DNA of 37,490 nucleotides from CAZPHU01 sp964419255 (GCA_964419255.1 CAYQOU010000040.1:1-37490), one strand, 5' to 3'. Shown: positions 8,874 to 17,417, counted from the stretch's first letter. The notes: a model not told the origin generated them from the letters alone. Translations and numbers: made by a program.

Positions 8874-8919
8874 AAAAAAAGGCCCCTAGCGCGAAGTATA
8901 TTTCCCCCCACTAGCGGCC
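8874..8919 (-). terminator. Intrinsic terminator after the upstream DUF2294 gene
   Basis: Read on the - strand: GGCCGCTAG (8919-8911), a loop, CTAGGGGCC (8889-8881), then seven T (8880-8874). The 9-bp stem has one mismatch. It sits about 130 bases beyond the stop of the 9050-9433 gene and probably ends that transcript. Confidence 0.75.
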
Positions 8920-9049
8920 CGTCTTAAAACATGACGCTCAATCGTGTCATCTTCTTTTACTTGCCATACAATACGCTGGTCTATTTAAAATAGCTATTGT
9001 TGAAATTAAAATCAACAGGATTCGGAAAGCAAAACCAACGGTTTACATA

Positions 9050-9433
9050 CTATAGTTTTTCATTCCTGAACTGCGGAGCATGTTCCAGGGTGAAAACGAT
9101 AATCCTCTCACCGGTCATAGAGCTTATGTCGGTGTGAAGCGATACGACTTTTGTGCCCAAAACATCGAAAATTATAGCCTCAAGCAGGTATCGCGCCTTC
9201 TCGATCAATTCTCGACGAACCTGTTTTATCAGCTTTCTGCCGGTAGCGGCGTCATCAGATTTGGCCAGCTGCCTTTCAGCTGGAGTCAGAACGCCACGCA
9301 GGCGGACAAACACATGTTCTTCTATGATAAAGGTTTTTGATTCTTCCGGGCCACGGCCTTTGTATTCACGTTCGAACTTTATCATAGCCTGCGTTATCTG
9401 CGCCTCAGCCTCACCACGGGTAAGATTCACCAT
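9050..9433 (-). CDS. DUF2294 (MpsC-like) family protein
   Basis: A 127-residue protein with a clear DUF2294 layout: an N-terminal helix (GEAEAQITQAMIKFEREYKG), then RGPEESKTFIIEEHVFVRLR, the characteristic GVLTPAERQLA, a long helical KQVRRELIEKARYLLEAIIF segment, and a C-terminal HTDISSMTGERIIVFTLE. Function is not established for stand-alone members. The ATG follows GGGAGG at about 9 bases. A terminator lies downstream (8874-8919). No mpsA or mpsB homologue is visible nearby, so the sodium-system role of MpsC should not be assumed. Confidence 0.75.
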   Translation of the reverse strand: MVNLTRGEAEAQITQAMIKFEREYKGRGPEESKTFIIEEHVFVRLRGVLTPAERQLAKSDDAATGRKLIKQVRRELIEKARYLLEAIIFDVLGTKVVSLHTDISSMTGERIIVFTLEHAPQFRNEKL

Positions 9434-9728
9434 CTTACACTACCCTCCCGATGAACTTGAATATTTATTGGTAATGATGCGAATAGTGCTGCTTTTTCAA
9501 ATACATAAAAGTGACCTCGTATACAGAAAACAAATACCGTATGAAGGTTGCCTGGAAAAAATCATGACAGGATATGAATACATATTCAGTCCAGTTATGT
9601 CATTTTCGCTGCATACAGGTGCCTGCGTTGCTCATGTAATACTCTGCAGCCCCTGACCATATAACATGAAATGTGAGGATTACAAGGTACTCGCCTGTAT
9701 ATACCTCACCATGAAGACATTCAGATGA

Positions 9729-10247
9729 TCAGGGAATCTCCGGCTGCCTATACCCGGCATTACGCAGCTGCCCGATTTGATCATTTACCTTTTCCGAAAG
9801 CGCCTTTTTATACGCATGAAGTCTTTCTCTCAGCCCTTCATCTGAACACGCTAAAAGCTGCACGGCCAGAATGGCAGCATTTTTTGCAGCATTGACTGCT
9901 ACCGCCGCAACCGGCACCCCGTTAGGCATTTGCACTATTGACAATAAGGAATCCCAGCCATCCAGGGAGTTACTTGACTTTATCGGCACACCGATAACAG
10001 GTAAACATGTGAGTGAAGCAACCATTCCCGGCAGATGTGCCGCTCCTCCTGCGCCGGCAATCACCACTTTGAGCCCGCGACTCTCGGCACTTTGTGCATA
10101 CGCAACCATTCGTTGCGGAGTTCGGTGCGCCGAAACCACGGATAGCTCGAACGGCACCTCGAATTCTTTGAAAATCTCTTCGGCCCCCTGCATTACATTC
10201 AGATCGGACTGACTTCCCATTATTATGCCCACTAGTGCTTGTTTCAT
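9729..10247 (-). CDS. purE: N5-carboxyaminoimidazole ribonucleotide mutase PurE
   Basis: A 172-residue class I PurE, which converts N5-CAIR to CAIR in de novo purine synthesis in the cytoplasm. Diagnostic motifs are the N-terminal MGSQSDLNVM, the SAHRTP loop, and GAGGAAHLPGM, together with PVIGVPI. The length is normal for the family. It overlaps purK by four bases (ATGA at 10244-10247), so PurK and PurE are translationally coupled, which fits their consecutive reactions and the instability of N5-CAIR. Confidence 0.97.
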   Translation of the reverse strand: MKQALVGIIMGSQSDLNVMQGAEEIFKEFEVPFELSVVSAHRTPQRMVAYAQSAESRGLKVVIAGAGGAAHLPGMVASLTCLPVIGVPIKSSNSLDGWDSLLSIVQMPNGVPVAAVAVNAAKNAAILAVQLLACSDEGLRERLHAYKKALSEKVNDQIGQLRNAGYRQPEIP

Positions 10248-11425
10248 GCCTGTATCCTTACAGTTTTCTTGACCTCCAGTGCAATCTGCTTTGCTTTCTG
10301 AAGATCATCGTTAATTACGGTCACATGCCCCATCTTACGAAACGGACGAGTGAATGCTTTCCCATACCTGTGAATATTTACCCCCGGCACTGCCAGAATC
10401 TCTTCCAACCCATCATACTGCACCGGACCTTCAAAGCCACTATCCCCTACCAGATTCACCATAACCGCCGGACTGCGCATAGCCGGGGTGCCAAGGGGTA
10501 GATCAAGAATAGCACGCAGATGCTGTTCGAACTGGGAGGTCATATTGGCTTCAATGGTATGATGCCCGCTATTGTGCGGGCGGGGAGCCAATTCGTTTAC
10601 CAAAACTTCCCCCTGCGCTGTGATAAACATCTCCACGGCAAGAAGACCAACCACTCCCATATTCTGCGCGATTCTACGTGCAAGACTCTCGGCTCGGTTG
10701 CAAATTGCATCATTCACATCGGCTGGAGCAAAAAGGTAATCCAGCATATTTGCCTGGGGATGAAAAACCATCTCAACAAGTGGAAACGTCTCCATGTGCC
10801 CGGAAACACTCCGTGCAACAATTACGGCGACTTCTTTCTCGATATCGATGCAGCGTTCAAGCAGACTTGGCTCATCAAAACCATCTTTCATATCCGCCTC
10901 GGATGCAATCTTCTTCACCCCCCTGCCATCATAGCCCGATTTTCGAAGTTTCTGATAGGCAGGCAAAAACGATTTGTACCGCAGCAAATCTTCCGCGGAA
11001 TCCAGCAGATGAAACTCAGAAGTCGGTACCTGATTATCATAAAAAAACTGCTTCTGCAATCCTTTATCTTGAATGGTTCTAATCACCGCGGGGGAAGGAT
11101 AAACCAGCACTCCATCCTTTTCCAGCTGTGCAAGCGCCTCAAGGTTAACGTCTTCATATTCCAGCGTCAGGATATCAAGCTGTTTTCCAAAGTTGTATAC
11201 ATCCTCATACTCACGGGCATCCCCGACCACAAAATGCTCACAGAATTTGCGACACGGCGCATTCGGATCTTTGTCCATGACAAATGGCGTGATCCCAAAA
11301 TTCATACAGGGCGTGAGCAGCATACGCCCCAGCTGCCCTCCCTGAATTATTCCCAGCCGCACCTCTCCCCGAAATAGACGAGGAGAAAGGAAACCGGCCT
11401 CGCTTGCACTCACTTTTTCAGACAC
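10244..11425 (-). CDS. purK: 5-(carboxyamino)imidazole ribonucleotide synthase PurK
   Basis: A 393-residue ATP-grasp enzyme that makes N5-CAIR from AIR, bicarbonate and ATP. Key segments are the N-terminal LGIIQGGQLGRML, the LTLEYEDVN stretch, YDGRGVKK of the ATP-grasp glycine-rich loop, and NELAPRPHNSGHHTIEA near the metal and substrate site. The assigned start is GTG at 11425 with AAGG upstream. An in-frame GTG about 22 codons later, directly before the LGIIQGG motif, is an alternative that would remove an atypical N-terminal extension. The purE gene follows with a four-base overlap. Confidence 0.95.
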   Translation of the reverse strand: MSEKVSASEAGFLSPRLFRGEVRLGIIQGGQLGRMLLTPCMNFGITPFVMDKDPNAPCRKFCEHFVVGDAREYEDVYNFGKQLDILTLEYEDVNLEALAQLEKDGVLVYPSPAVIRTIQDKGLQKQFFYDNQVPTSEFHLLDSAEDLLRYKSFLPAYQKLRKSGYDGRGVKKIASEADMKDGFDEPSLLERCIDIEKEVAVIVARSVSGHMETFPLVEMVFHPQANMLDYLFAPADVNDAICNRAESLARRIAQNMGVVGLLAVEMFITAQGEVLVNELAPRPHNSGHHTIEANMTSQFEQHLRAILDLPLGTPAMRSPAVMVNLVGDSGFEGPVQYDGLEEILAVPGVNIHRYGKAFTRPFRKMGHVTVINDDLQKAKQIALEVKKTVRIQA

Positions 11426-11709
11426 TGCTTAACACCTTAGTATTGATTTTTATTCAGATAATTGTTGCCACAAACGCGCGATTATCATCCGATGGCTATA
11501 ATTATCTGCCCAACATTAATCCGACGTTTTACCCTTATACGATCATCGAATATAATAATTACCTGAACAGGCATCAATTTCCACATCTACACCCTGCCAA
11601 AATACATTCTGTTGAAATTGACAGGAGAGGCCTCTGCGTACAACGCTTTTGTAATGAAATTTCACCCCGGTTGCCGGCATACTTTAATGGCCGAGATTTA
11701 CTGTTTCAT

Positions 11710-11739
11710 TTGACTTTGATAAACCCGCCTTTTTATTTT
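11710..11739 (+). promoter_or_regulatory. Sigma-70-like promoter candidate
   Basis: TTGACT at 11710-11715, a 17-base spacer, then TTATTT (11733-11738). With an 18-base spacer the alternative -10 is TATTTT. It would start a transcript near 11746 that leads only into the hairpins and terminator ending at 11926. Confidence 0.4.
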
Positions 11740-11745
11740 ATGGCT

Positions 11746-11926
11746 AATAAAGCCAGTAGTGGATCTATTGGGGTATGATGTGCCCGAAAGTTTTAAACCA
11801 GGCTTTTACAAATACATATCGTTCTCAATATGCAGCGATACGATTCCAATTAATACTGAAATGGTATCGCTGGATATTGGCTGATAACCGTAACGAAAGT
11901 ACCATTACGGTTGTCAGCCTTTTTTT
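11746..11926 (+). ncRNA. Candidate structured small RNA (about 180 nt)
   Basis: This is an inferred transcript between a TTGACT/TTATTT promoter and a strong terminator, with no coding frame. A perfect 9-bp inverted repeat, CAGCGATAC (11833-11841) with GTATCGCTG (11864-11872), lies just before the terminator stem. GCCAGTA near 11751 can also pair with TATTGGC (11875-11881), with one G-U, enclosing the central part and slightly overlapping the terminator arm. It could be a trans-acting RNA, a 6S-like RNA or an attenuated leader. No known class is recognised from sequence alone. Confidence 0.4.
11879..11926 (+). terminator. Strong intrinsic terminator
   Basis: GGCTGATAACCGTAA (11879-11893) pairs with TTACGGTTGTCAGCC (11905-11919) through 15 positions with one G-U, an 11-base loop, then seven T (11920-11926). 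No + strand gene ends upstream, so it seems to end a non-coding transcript. It is related in sequence to the - strand terminator at 8748-8796. Confidence 0.85.
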
Positions 11927-12254
11927 ATATAGAGCGGGTTTTATTCGAAGAAAAGAATACAGTATTTTGTTCCGACAGGCTCGGTTATAACCAAGCTGGA
12001 ACATACCAGCGTTTAGTATACCAGTACTATTGTCATTTATTGCGGCCCGGCGGCGGTGTATCATGCGTATTCTCAACGACTTTAACTCCCGAGATATCCG
12101 GGGACTCTGTTTATTGAATACAGCAGTTGTTTATGCCGTGATTCGATTCTGTTGTATAGACAATAATGAACACCACTAAATTTGGGTTGGTAACCGTAGT
12201 AAATGATTGTGGTTTCTGGCTTTTTTTATACGGCCCATACCAGAGGAGATATGA

Positions 12255-13466
12255 ATGCAAAAGTTTTTTGTCCTGGCAGCTTCAATCATTATCCAACTTG
12301 CCCTTGGCAGTGTATATACATGGAGTACCTTTGCCCCATACCTTACCGACGGTTTTGGACTTACGCAAGCGCAGGCTCAGCTCATCTTCGGAACAACTAT
12401 CGCAATCTTTTCAGTTTCGATGATTCCTGCCGGTCGTCTGCTCAAACGTTATGGCCCCAGGCTGATAGCTCTTATCGGAGGTTGCCTCTTCGGGATCGGA
12501 TATCTGCTGGCATCATGGTCGGGAGGCTCTTTTGCACTACTTCTTGTTGGCATAGGGATTATAGCCGGTACGGGTCTGGGATTTGGCTATGTGTGTCCCA
12601 TTACCACATGTATTAGATGGTTCCCAACGCGAAAGGGCCTGATTAGCGGCATCGCCGTAGCGGGATTTGGTGCCGGGGCGGTACTCTTATCTCTGCTTGC
12701 CGCAAACATGTTTAGTACCGGGAAAACAGTGCTGGAAATATTCCAGTGGATTGGCCTGTGGTATGGGGGGACTATTGCCGTTGCATCCCTCTTTCTGACC
12801 AATCCTCGGGGCTGTGAGACTACCGTCGCCGATACCCACGGAACAAGTGGTAATATCCTGCTTGATCGACGCTTTCTTGCTCTGGCCGTTGGCATGTGGG
12901 CCGGAACATTTGGCGGTCTGCTGGTGATCGGCAATTTGAAACCTATCGGCCTGGCTGCATCCGTGCCCGTCGGTTACGCAGCGGCTGCGATATCAGGTTT
13001 TGCCGTCGGCAATGGACTGGGTCGGCTTTTTTGGGGGGCACTCAGCGACCGACTGGGAGCACGAGCAATCCCTTCCTCGCTGCTTTTTTTAGCAGGAGCG
13101 ATTCTTCTATTGCTGATTCGCTTCCCCGTATCCTGGATGTTTGTTGTCACGGCTTTTCTGACCGGATTTGGCTTTGGTGCCTGTTTTGTCGTATACATGA
13201 CGCAGACCGCCAATGAATTCGGTGCAAACCGTATTGCGCAAGTTTATCCATTCGTATTCCTTTTCTACGGTTTTTCAGGAATTGCAGGACCGACCATAGG
13301 AGGATGGCTCTATGACAAAACCGGTACCTACACCACTGCCATTCTGATTGGCGCTGGTGTATCAATTCTTGGTGCGATTGGCCACATGCTTCTTTCGTCT
13401 GCCCAAAAAATCGGCAAACAGGAGGATCAATCAGGCACTCTTCAGACCGCCCGACAGCCTCGTTAA
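12255..13466 (+). CDS. MFS transporter, oxalate/formate antiporter (OFA)-like
   Basis: A 403-residue membrane protein of the major facilitator superfamily with about 12 hydrophobic segments. The N-terminus (IIQLALGSVYTWSTFAPYL) and the first cytoplasmic loop region GRLLKRYGPR match the OFA subfamily, as does FGACFVVYMTQTANEFG in the second half with the partner loop WGALSDRLGAR. OFA proteins exchange small organic anions such as oxalate and formate in the inner membrane. The actual substrate cannot be read from sequence. ATG 12255 is chosen over ATG 12251 (different frame) by AGGAG at good spacing. The murF frame extends back into this gene but its real start lies downstream. Confidence 0.88.
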   Translation: MQKFFVLAASIIIQLALGSVYTWSTFAPYLTDGFGLTQAQAQLIFGTTIAIFSVSMIPAGRLLKRYGPRLIALIGGCLFGIGYLLASWSGGSFALLLVGIGIIAGTGLGFGYVCPITTCIRWFPTRKGLISGIAVAGFGAGAVLLSLLAANMFSTGKTVLEIFQWIGLWYGGTIAVASLFLTNPRGCETTVADTHGTSGNILLDRRFLALAVGMWAGTFGGLLVIGNLKPIGLAASVPVGYAAAAISGFAVGNGLGRLFWGALSDRLGARAIPSSLLFLAGAILLLLIRFPVSWMFVVTAFLTGFGFGACFVVYMTQTANEFGANRIAQVYPFVFLFYGFSGIAGPTIGGWLYDKTGTYTTAILIGAGVSILGAIGHMLLSSAQKIGKQEDQSGTLQTARQPR

Positions 13467-13551
13467 ATCACCCGTACCACAAGCACTTTTTTCTCCTGGT
13501 ACAAAGATTCAGGCAATAACTACTGCACATCTATCAACCGAAAAGATCTGT

Positions 13552-14835
13552 ATGGATATAGAAACACTTTATAAGAGATTCCGCGAATGCGGTACAGTGT
13601 CAACGGACACCCGCCAAGTTGAAACGGGTGCCCTTTTCATTGCCCTGAGAGGAAACAATTTCGATGCAAACGAATTCGCAGCGGAAGCTCTTGACAAAGG
13701 AGCAAAATATGCCGTCATCGATGATCCGCGGTACTGTAAAAATAGTCGCTTCATTGTAGTTGAAAACACCCTCACAACATTACAGTGCCTCTCCCGACAT
13801 CATCGGCGCCAGTTCGATATTCCCGTTATCGGTATCAATGGCAGCAACGGAAAAACCACAACAAAAGAGCTGCTTAATGCAGTTCTCAGCAGAAAATATA
13901 AAGTCCTGGTCACCCGGGATAATCTCAACAACCACATCGGTGTGCCGCTCACCTTACTTGGGCTCAACACCAGCCATGAACTTGCGGTGATAGAACTGGG
14001 CGCAAACCGGATAGGAGAAATCGCTTCGCTGTGTGATATCGCAGAACCCACTCACGGGCTGACTACCAATATCGGAAAAGCACACCTGGAGGGTTTCGGT
14101 GGACTTGATGGTGCCATACGCGGAGAAGGTGAGCTGTACCGCTATCTCGAACAGACAGGCGGTACCGTTTTTGTCAACTCACGAAACGAGATCCTGAAAA
14201 ATTTGACGCGAAGGATCAAAACTCCCATCTCATACCCCGGCGAGAATGATTACTTTACCTGTAGACTAATCGATGCCGATCCGTATATCACCTATAGCGA
14301 AAAATGTGGTAAGAGATGGCAAACCCATCTGATTGGCAGGTATAATTTTGAGAATATTGCGGCAGCTCTATGTATAGGAAAATTCTTTGAAATACCTGCA
14401 GAGGAGGCTAATAAGTCTGTAGTCGACTATGTCCCGGAAAACAAGCGATCTCAGGTGATCGACAAAGAAAGTAATACTATTATCCTTGATGCCTACAACG
14501 CAAATCCCGATTCCATGCAGGAGGCGATCAGGAACATGGAGATGATCAAGGCTTCCCATAAGATAGTCATACTGGGCGATATGTACGAACTGGGAGAATA
14601 TAGTCCGCAGGAACACGCTGCCATTGGTCGTTTGCTGAGACGATGTCATTTCCAGGATATTTTTCTGTGTGGCAAGGACATGGAGCATGCCTACAAATTC
14701 TGTTCACAGGCACAATATTTTGAAAACAAGCAGAGGCTGGAGCAGCATTTAAATACACGCGATTTCGCTCATGCAACGATTCTATTGAAAGCATCAAGAG
14801 CAATGACATTTGATACGATAGTTGATCTACTCTAA
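13552..14835 (+). CDS. murF: UDP-N-acetylmuramoyl-tripeptide--D-alanyl-D-alanine ligase (MurF)
   Basis: A 427-residue Mur ligase that adds D-Ala-D-Ala to the UDP-MurNAc-tripeptide in cytoplasmic peptidoglycan synthesis. Visible features are the N-terminal uridine-binding part (STDTRQVETGALFIALRG), the ATP P-loop GINGSNGKTTTKELL from about residue 94, DNLNNHIGVPLTLL, IELGANRIGEI and, in the C-terminal domain, LDAYNANPDSMQEAI. The frame is open back to 13348 inside the MFS gene, but MurF proteins begin near ATG 13552. The ribosome-binding site there is weak (GAAAAGAT). The gene is isolated from any other cell-wall (dcw) gene in this window, so it may be a relocated or second copy. Confidence 0.93.
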   Translation: MDIETLYKRFRECGTVSTDTRQVETGALFIALRGNNFDANEFAAEALDKGAKYAVIDDPRYCKNSRFIVVENTLTTLQCLSRHHRRQFDIPVIGINGSNGKTTTKELLNAVLSRKYKVLVTRDNLNNHIGVPLTLLGLNTSHELAVIELGANRIGEIASLCDIAEPTHGLTTNIGKAHLEGFGGLDGAIRGEGELYRYLEQTGGTVFVNSRNEILKNLTRRIKTPISYPGENDYFTCRLIDADPYITYSEKCGKRWQTHLIGRYNFENIAAALCIGKFFEIPAEEANKSVVDYVPENKRSQVIDKESNTIILDAYNANPDSMQEAIRNMEMIKASHKIVILGDMYELGEYSPQEHAAIGRLLRRCHFQDIFLCGKDMEHAYKFCSQAQYFENKQRLEQHLNTRDFAHATILLKASRAMTFDTIVDLL

Positions 14836-15358
14836 TACCTGGGTTCAAAAAACGAGAGTCTTCAGGTTTAAACCGTATTCGGCAAAGCACACACCTCCTG
14901 CCATACCTGTTTTTGACTTACGTACCCCATGAATCTCACAGAACATAAAGCATCATAGACCAACCAATTTTTCAACCGTTTGTAGCGAATCGCACCGTAT
15001 TCATCTCATAGCAGACAATCAAGATAGTTTCACAAAATATACTGTTATGCCGCGTATCCCAGTCTAAGTGGCAGCTCATTGCGGATTAACCCGGCAGGTT
15101 ATTTCAGAATAAGCATTATGCCAAGCAACGGGCAACCAGTCGCCTCATAAAATGTCTGATTTGAGCGTTTTTTTCCGGCGATTCGCACTTCCCGTGGGCC
15201 CGGGGCATAAGGTTTCATGAAATTGCTGAAGATACCTCAGGGGTATTGCACATGTGCGCCCGATTGCAGAAAAGTTCTTCCTCCTGTATCCTCTTCTTAC
15301 TCAGTTTTCTTTCTTCTCGTACTTTTTCATGGCAGGTTTGAAGGTATTTGTATATATT
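14836..15358. other. Intergenic region after murF
   Basis: No convincing gene in about 520 bases. It contains a short TAACC-CGGCA-GGTTA hairpin near 15084-15100 and a probable + strand terminator at 15141-15174. Confidence 0.6.
15141..15174 (+). terminator. Probable intrinsic terminator
   Basis: CGCcTCA (15141-15147, with one bulged C) can pair with TGAGCG (15162-15167), followed by seven T (15168-15174). It lies about 300 bases beyond murF, so it either ends a long murF 3' tail or a separate short transcript. Confidence 0.45.
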
Positions 15359-16243
15359 ATGAGGATGGCAAAAGAGACCAAAAAACCCGATATATACAGG
15401 TATTTCAACTACCGTGAATACCTCTCCGCGTTGTTCGATTATCATAAGGCACAATCTCCTGTATTCTCACACAGGTACATTGTGAGCAAAGCCGGGTTTA
15501 AATCGCCAAACAGTCTCAAAAATGTTATCAATGGTGAAAGGAACCTTTCTGTTGAGGGGGCAGAGCGGTTCGCAAAAGCATTCAAGATGGAGGATGATGA
15601 GCGCACATACTTTCTAAAGCTTGTCAAATTCAATCTTGCCAAAAGCCAGAGTGCAAAGGAACGCCATCTATCTGAGCTTTTCACGCTCCGCAAATCATGC
15701 TCTCCCGCAAGCCTGGACGAGGATCAGATGGAGATATTGAGTGCATGGTGGCACCTTGCGGTCCGGGAGATTACAGCCCTGCCGGATTACAAAAATTCCT
15801 CTCTCTGGATTTCCCGTATTCTGGAGCCTCCAATCGATCGTCATGAAGCCGCTCAGTCGATGGAGCTTCTCAAAAAACTTGGCTTCATTCAAAAAGGTGA
15901 AAGAGGATGGGAGCCGGTCGACAAAACAATTCAAACCGATCCTGAAGTATTAAACACCTATGCACAGGGATTTCATCGCGATATGATAAAGCTGGGGATG
16001 GAGGCCATATCACGGTTTTCCCACGAATTTCGTGAAATCAGTGGAACGACTTTGCGTATCTCAAGAAACGACATCCCAAGGGTTAAAACAATGCTTCAGA
16101 ACTTTCGCCGTCAACTCCTTGACTTTGCGGAAAGCAGCCAGGACGCCGATCAGGTTTATCAGCTAAATTTTCAGTTTTTCCCCCTGATCAAACCAGACAG
16201 GCCTCAACGTCTAAAGGAAAAACGGAAAAACAATGAAGAATAG
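15359..16243 (+). CDS. TIGR02147 family (Fibrobacterota-type) putative DNA-binding regulator
   Basis: About 294 residues. The opening IYRYFNYREYLSALFDYHK, then FSHRYIVSKAGFKSPNSL and NVINGERNLSVEGAERFAKA, is the hallmark of TIGR02147, a family expanded in Fibrobacter and relatives and thought to include an N-terminal helix-turn-helix. It continues with DDERTYFLKLVKFNLAKSQS and the longer C-terminal domain. Targets are unknown. The start is placed at ATG 15359 (or 15365), since the frame's upstream part (from 15254) is hydrophobic and not family-like. No ideal ribosome-binding site is seen. The end overlaps the lipoprotein-like gene by 11 bases, which points to a regulator and surface-protein pair acting together. 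Confidence 0.85.
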   Translation: MRMAKETKKPDIYRYFNYREYLSALFDYHKAQSPVFSHRYIVSKAGFKSPNSLKNVINGERNLSVEGAERFAKAFKMEDDERTYFLKLVKFNLAKSQSAKERHLSELFTLRKSCSPASLDEDQMEILSAWWHLAVREITALPDYKNSSLWISRILEPPIDRHEAAQSMELLKKLGFIQKGERGWEPVDKTIQTDPEVLNTYAQGFHRDMIKLGMEAISRFSHEFREISGTTLRISRNDIPRVKTMLQNFRRQLLDFAESSQDADQVYQLNFQFFPLIKPDRPQRLKEKRKNNEE

Positions 16244-17417
16244 ATGTTTAGCAGTCATTCTCTTTTTGTTGAGCGGTTTTATTCTCACCAATCCCTCGTG
16301 TGTTGACGTTTCAAATGCCGGAGGCGGAACAGACATCGGGAACCCCTCTCAGGCATGTGTCGTAGATGAATACAACAGGCCCGTTCCCTACGCGCGCGTC
16401 AAATTCATATCCTCCAGACAATGGTATACACATGCCTTCAATGGTGAGCCTGTAGTTTTCGACAGCACCTTCACCGACAGCCAGGGGTATTTTTCGTTTG
16501 ACTCTCTGCCGTCTGGCGAGTACAACTTTCAAATCGATCACGACAGAGGTGGAGCTTTTCTTTCAAACATATCACCTCTGGATTCTCTGTCCGAGCCGAT
16601 CACGATAAAAGAATACGCGATGATTCGTGGCACTCTTACAAGTATCTCGGATGTACCGTTTCAGCTCAGATTGACCGGTACGGATCATCGTGCCGATGTT
16701 AATCCAAACAGCAATACATACCAGCTTGAAAAGGTTGCTGAAGGTGTTTACGACGCCATGTGCTTATCAACGAAATTGAAATGGGCATATACCGATAAAA
16801 TCGATGCGATTCCGGGAGAAACGACCATAAGTAATGCATTTCCCGCCTTCAACAGCCTCCTGATTGACGATTTCGAAGCTCCGGGAACAACATCCCGACT
16901 CGGAGAATATATCGAGGGCGACAGTATATATGCCGGTTCAACTGAGGATGGATATTCATCGGCTACCTACAGTATCGTTACCGATTCATACAGTGGGGAC
17001 TATGCGCTACATGCTTTGCTGGATAGAGGCAACACACAGATGACCTTTTCGCTTATCGGCTTCTTCCTTGGTGAAAAGCCCACTGGCGATACTGTGTGGG
17101 ATTTTTCTTCTGCAACCGGATTGTCGTTTTATGCGAAAGGTAGCGGCACACTGACTGTCAGCATAGAATCAGACGTTATCGACCAATTGGGTCAATATAA
17201 CCAATTTGGAGCTGATATTTCTCTTACGCCCGACTGGCAGCAATACACGATATCCTTTGACACTCTGACTTACCCCTTCAATATCGGGCCGAATCTTACC
17301 TGGCAAGATGTTTCCGACTCGATAAAAAGAATAGAATTCTCCACATTTACCGCTACATCCGAATTTTGGCTTGATGATATCACCATACATGGAGTTGATA
17401 TAGAAGCATTATACTGA
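16233..17417 (+). CDS. Exported, lipoprotein-like protein with carboxypeptidase-regulatory-like and CBM-like domains
   Basis: A 394-residue protein with a hydrophobic signal segment (residues 4-19), then NPSC at 21-24, a weak lipobox whose Cys24 could be lipidated. A GGGTDIGNP motif follows, a hallmark I associate with Fibrobacterota surface lipoproteins. Residues of roughly 40-110 (VVDEYNRPVPYARVKF through TDSQGYFSFDSLPSGEYNF) form a carboxypeptidase-regulatory-like beta-sandwich. The C-terminal 180 residues (LIDDFEAPG through ATGLSFYAKGSGTLTV and FWLDDITIHGV) resemble CBM11-like or CIA30-like jelly-roll domains that bind carbohydrate. It overlaps the TIGR02147 gene and is followed by a terminator. 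The likely site is the outer membrane or periplasm, and a role in cell-surface sugar binding or sensing is inferred only. Confidence 0.75.
   Translation: MKNRCLAVILFLLSGFILTNPSCVDVSNAGGGTDIGNPSQACVVDEYNRPVPYARVKFISSRQWYTHAFNGEPVVFDSTFTDSQGYFSFDSLPSGEYNFQIDHDRGGAFLSNISPLDSLSEPITIKEYAMIRGTLTSISDVPFQLRLTGTDHRADVNPNSNTYQLEKVAEGVYDAMCLSTKLKWAYTDKIDAIPGETTISNAFPAFNSLLIDDFEAPGTTSRLGEYIEGDSIYAGSTEDGYSSATYSIVTDSYSGDYALHALLDRGNTQMTFSLIGFFLGEKPTGDTVWDFSSATGLSFYAKGSGTLTVSIESDVIDQLGQYNQFGADISLTPDWQQYTISFDTLTYPFNIGPNLTWQDVSDSIKRIEFSTFTATSEFWLDDITIHGVDIEALY

Larger units (their letters stand above)
8672..9049. other. Intergenic stretch between the two DUF2294 genes
   Basis: No coding frame. It holds two - strand terminators (8874-8919 and 8748-8796) and, between them, the perfect palindrome ATCCCGCACA-TT-TGTGCGGGAT (8814-8835). 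An AT-rich TATAAT-like stretch lies around 8855-8866. Confidence 0.75.
11426..12254. other. Long purK-MFS intergenic region
   Basis: About 830 bases between the divergent purK and MFS transporter genes without a credible protein gene. It contains a + strand promoter-like sequence (11710-11738), two successive hairpins and a strong + strand terminator (see the ncRNA entry). From 11927 to 12254 I see only the MFS ribosome-binding site. Confidence 0.7.

Noticed and set aside
13348..13551. N-terminal extension of MurF from the longest frame
   Set aside because: It lies inside the MFS gene and lacks MurF similarity. MurF begins normally at 13552.
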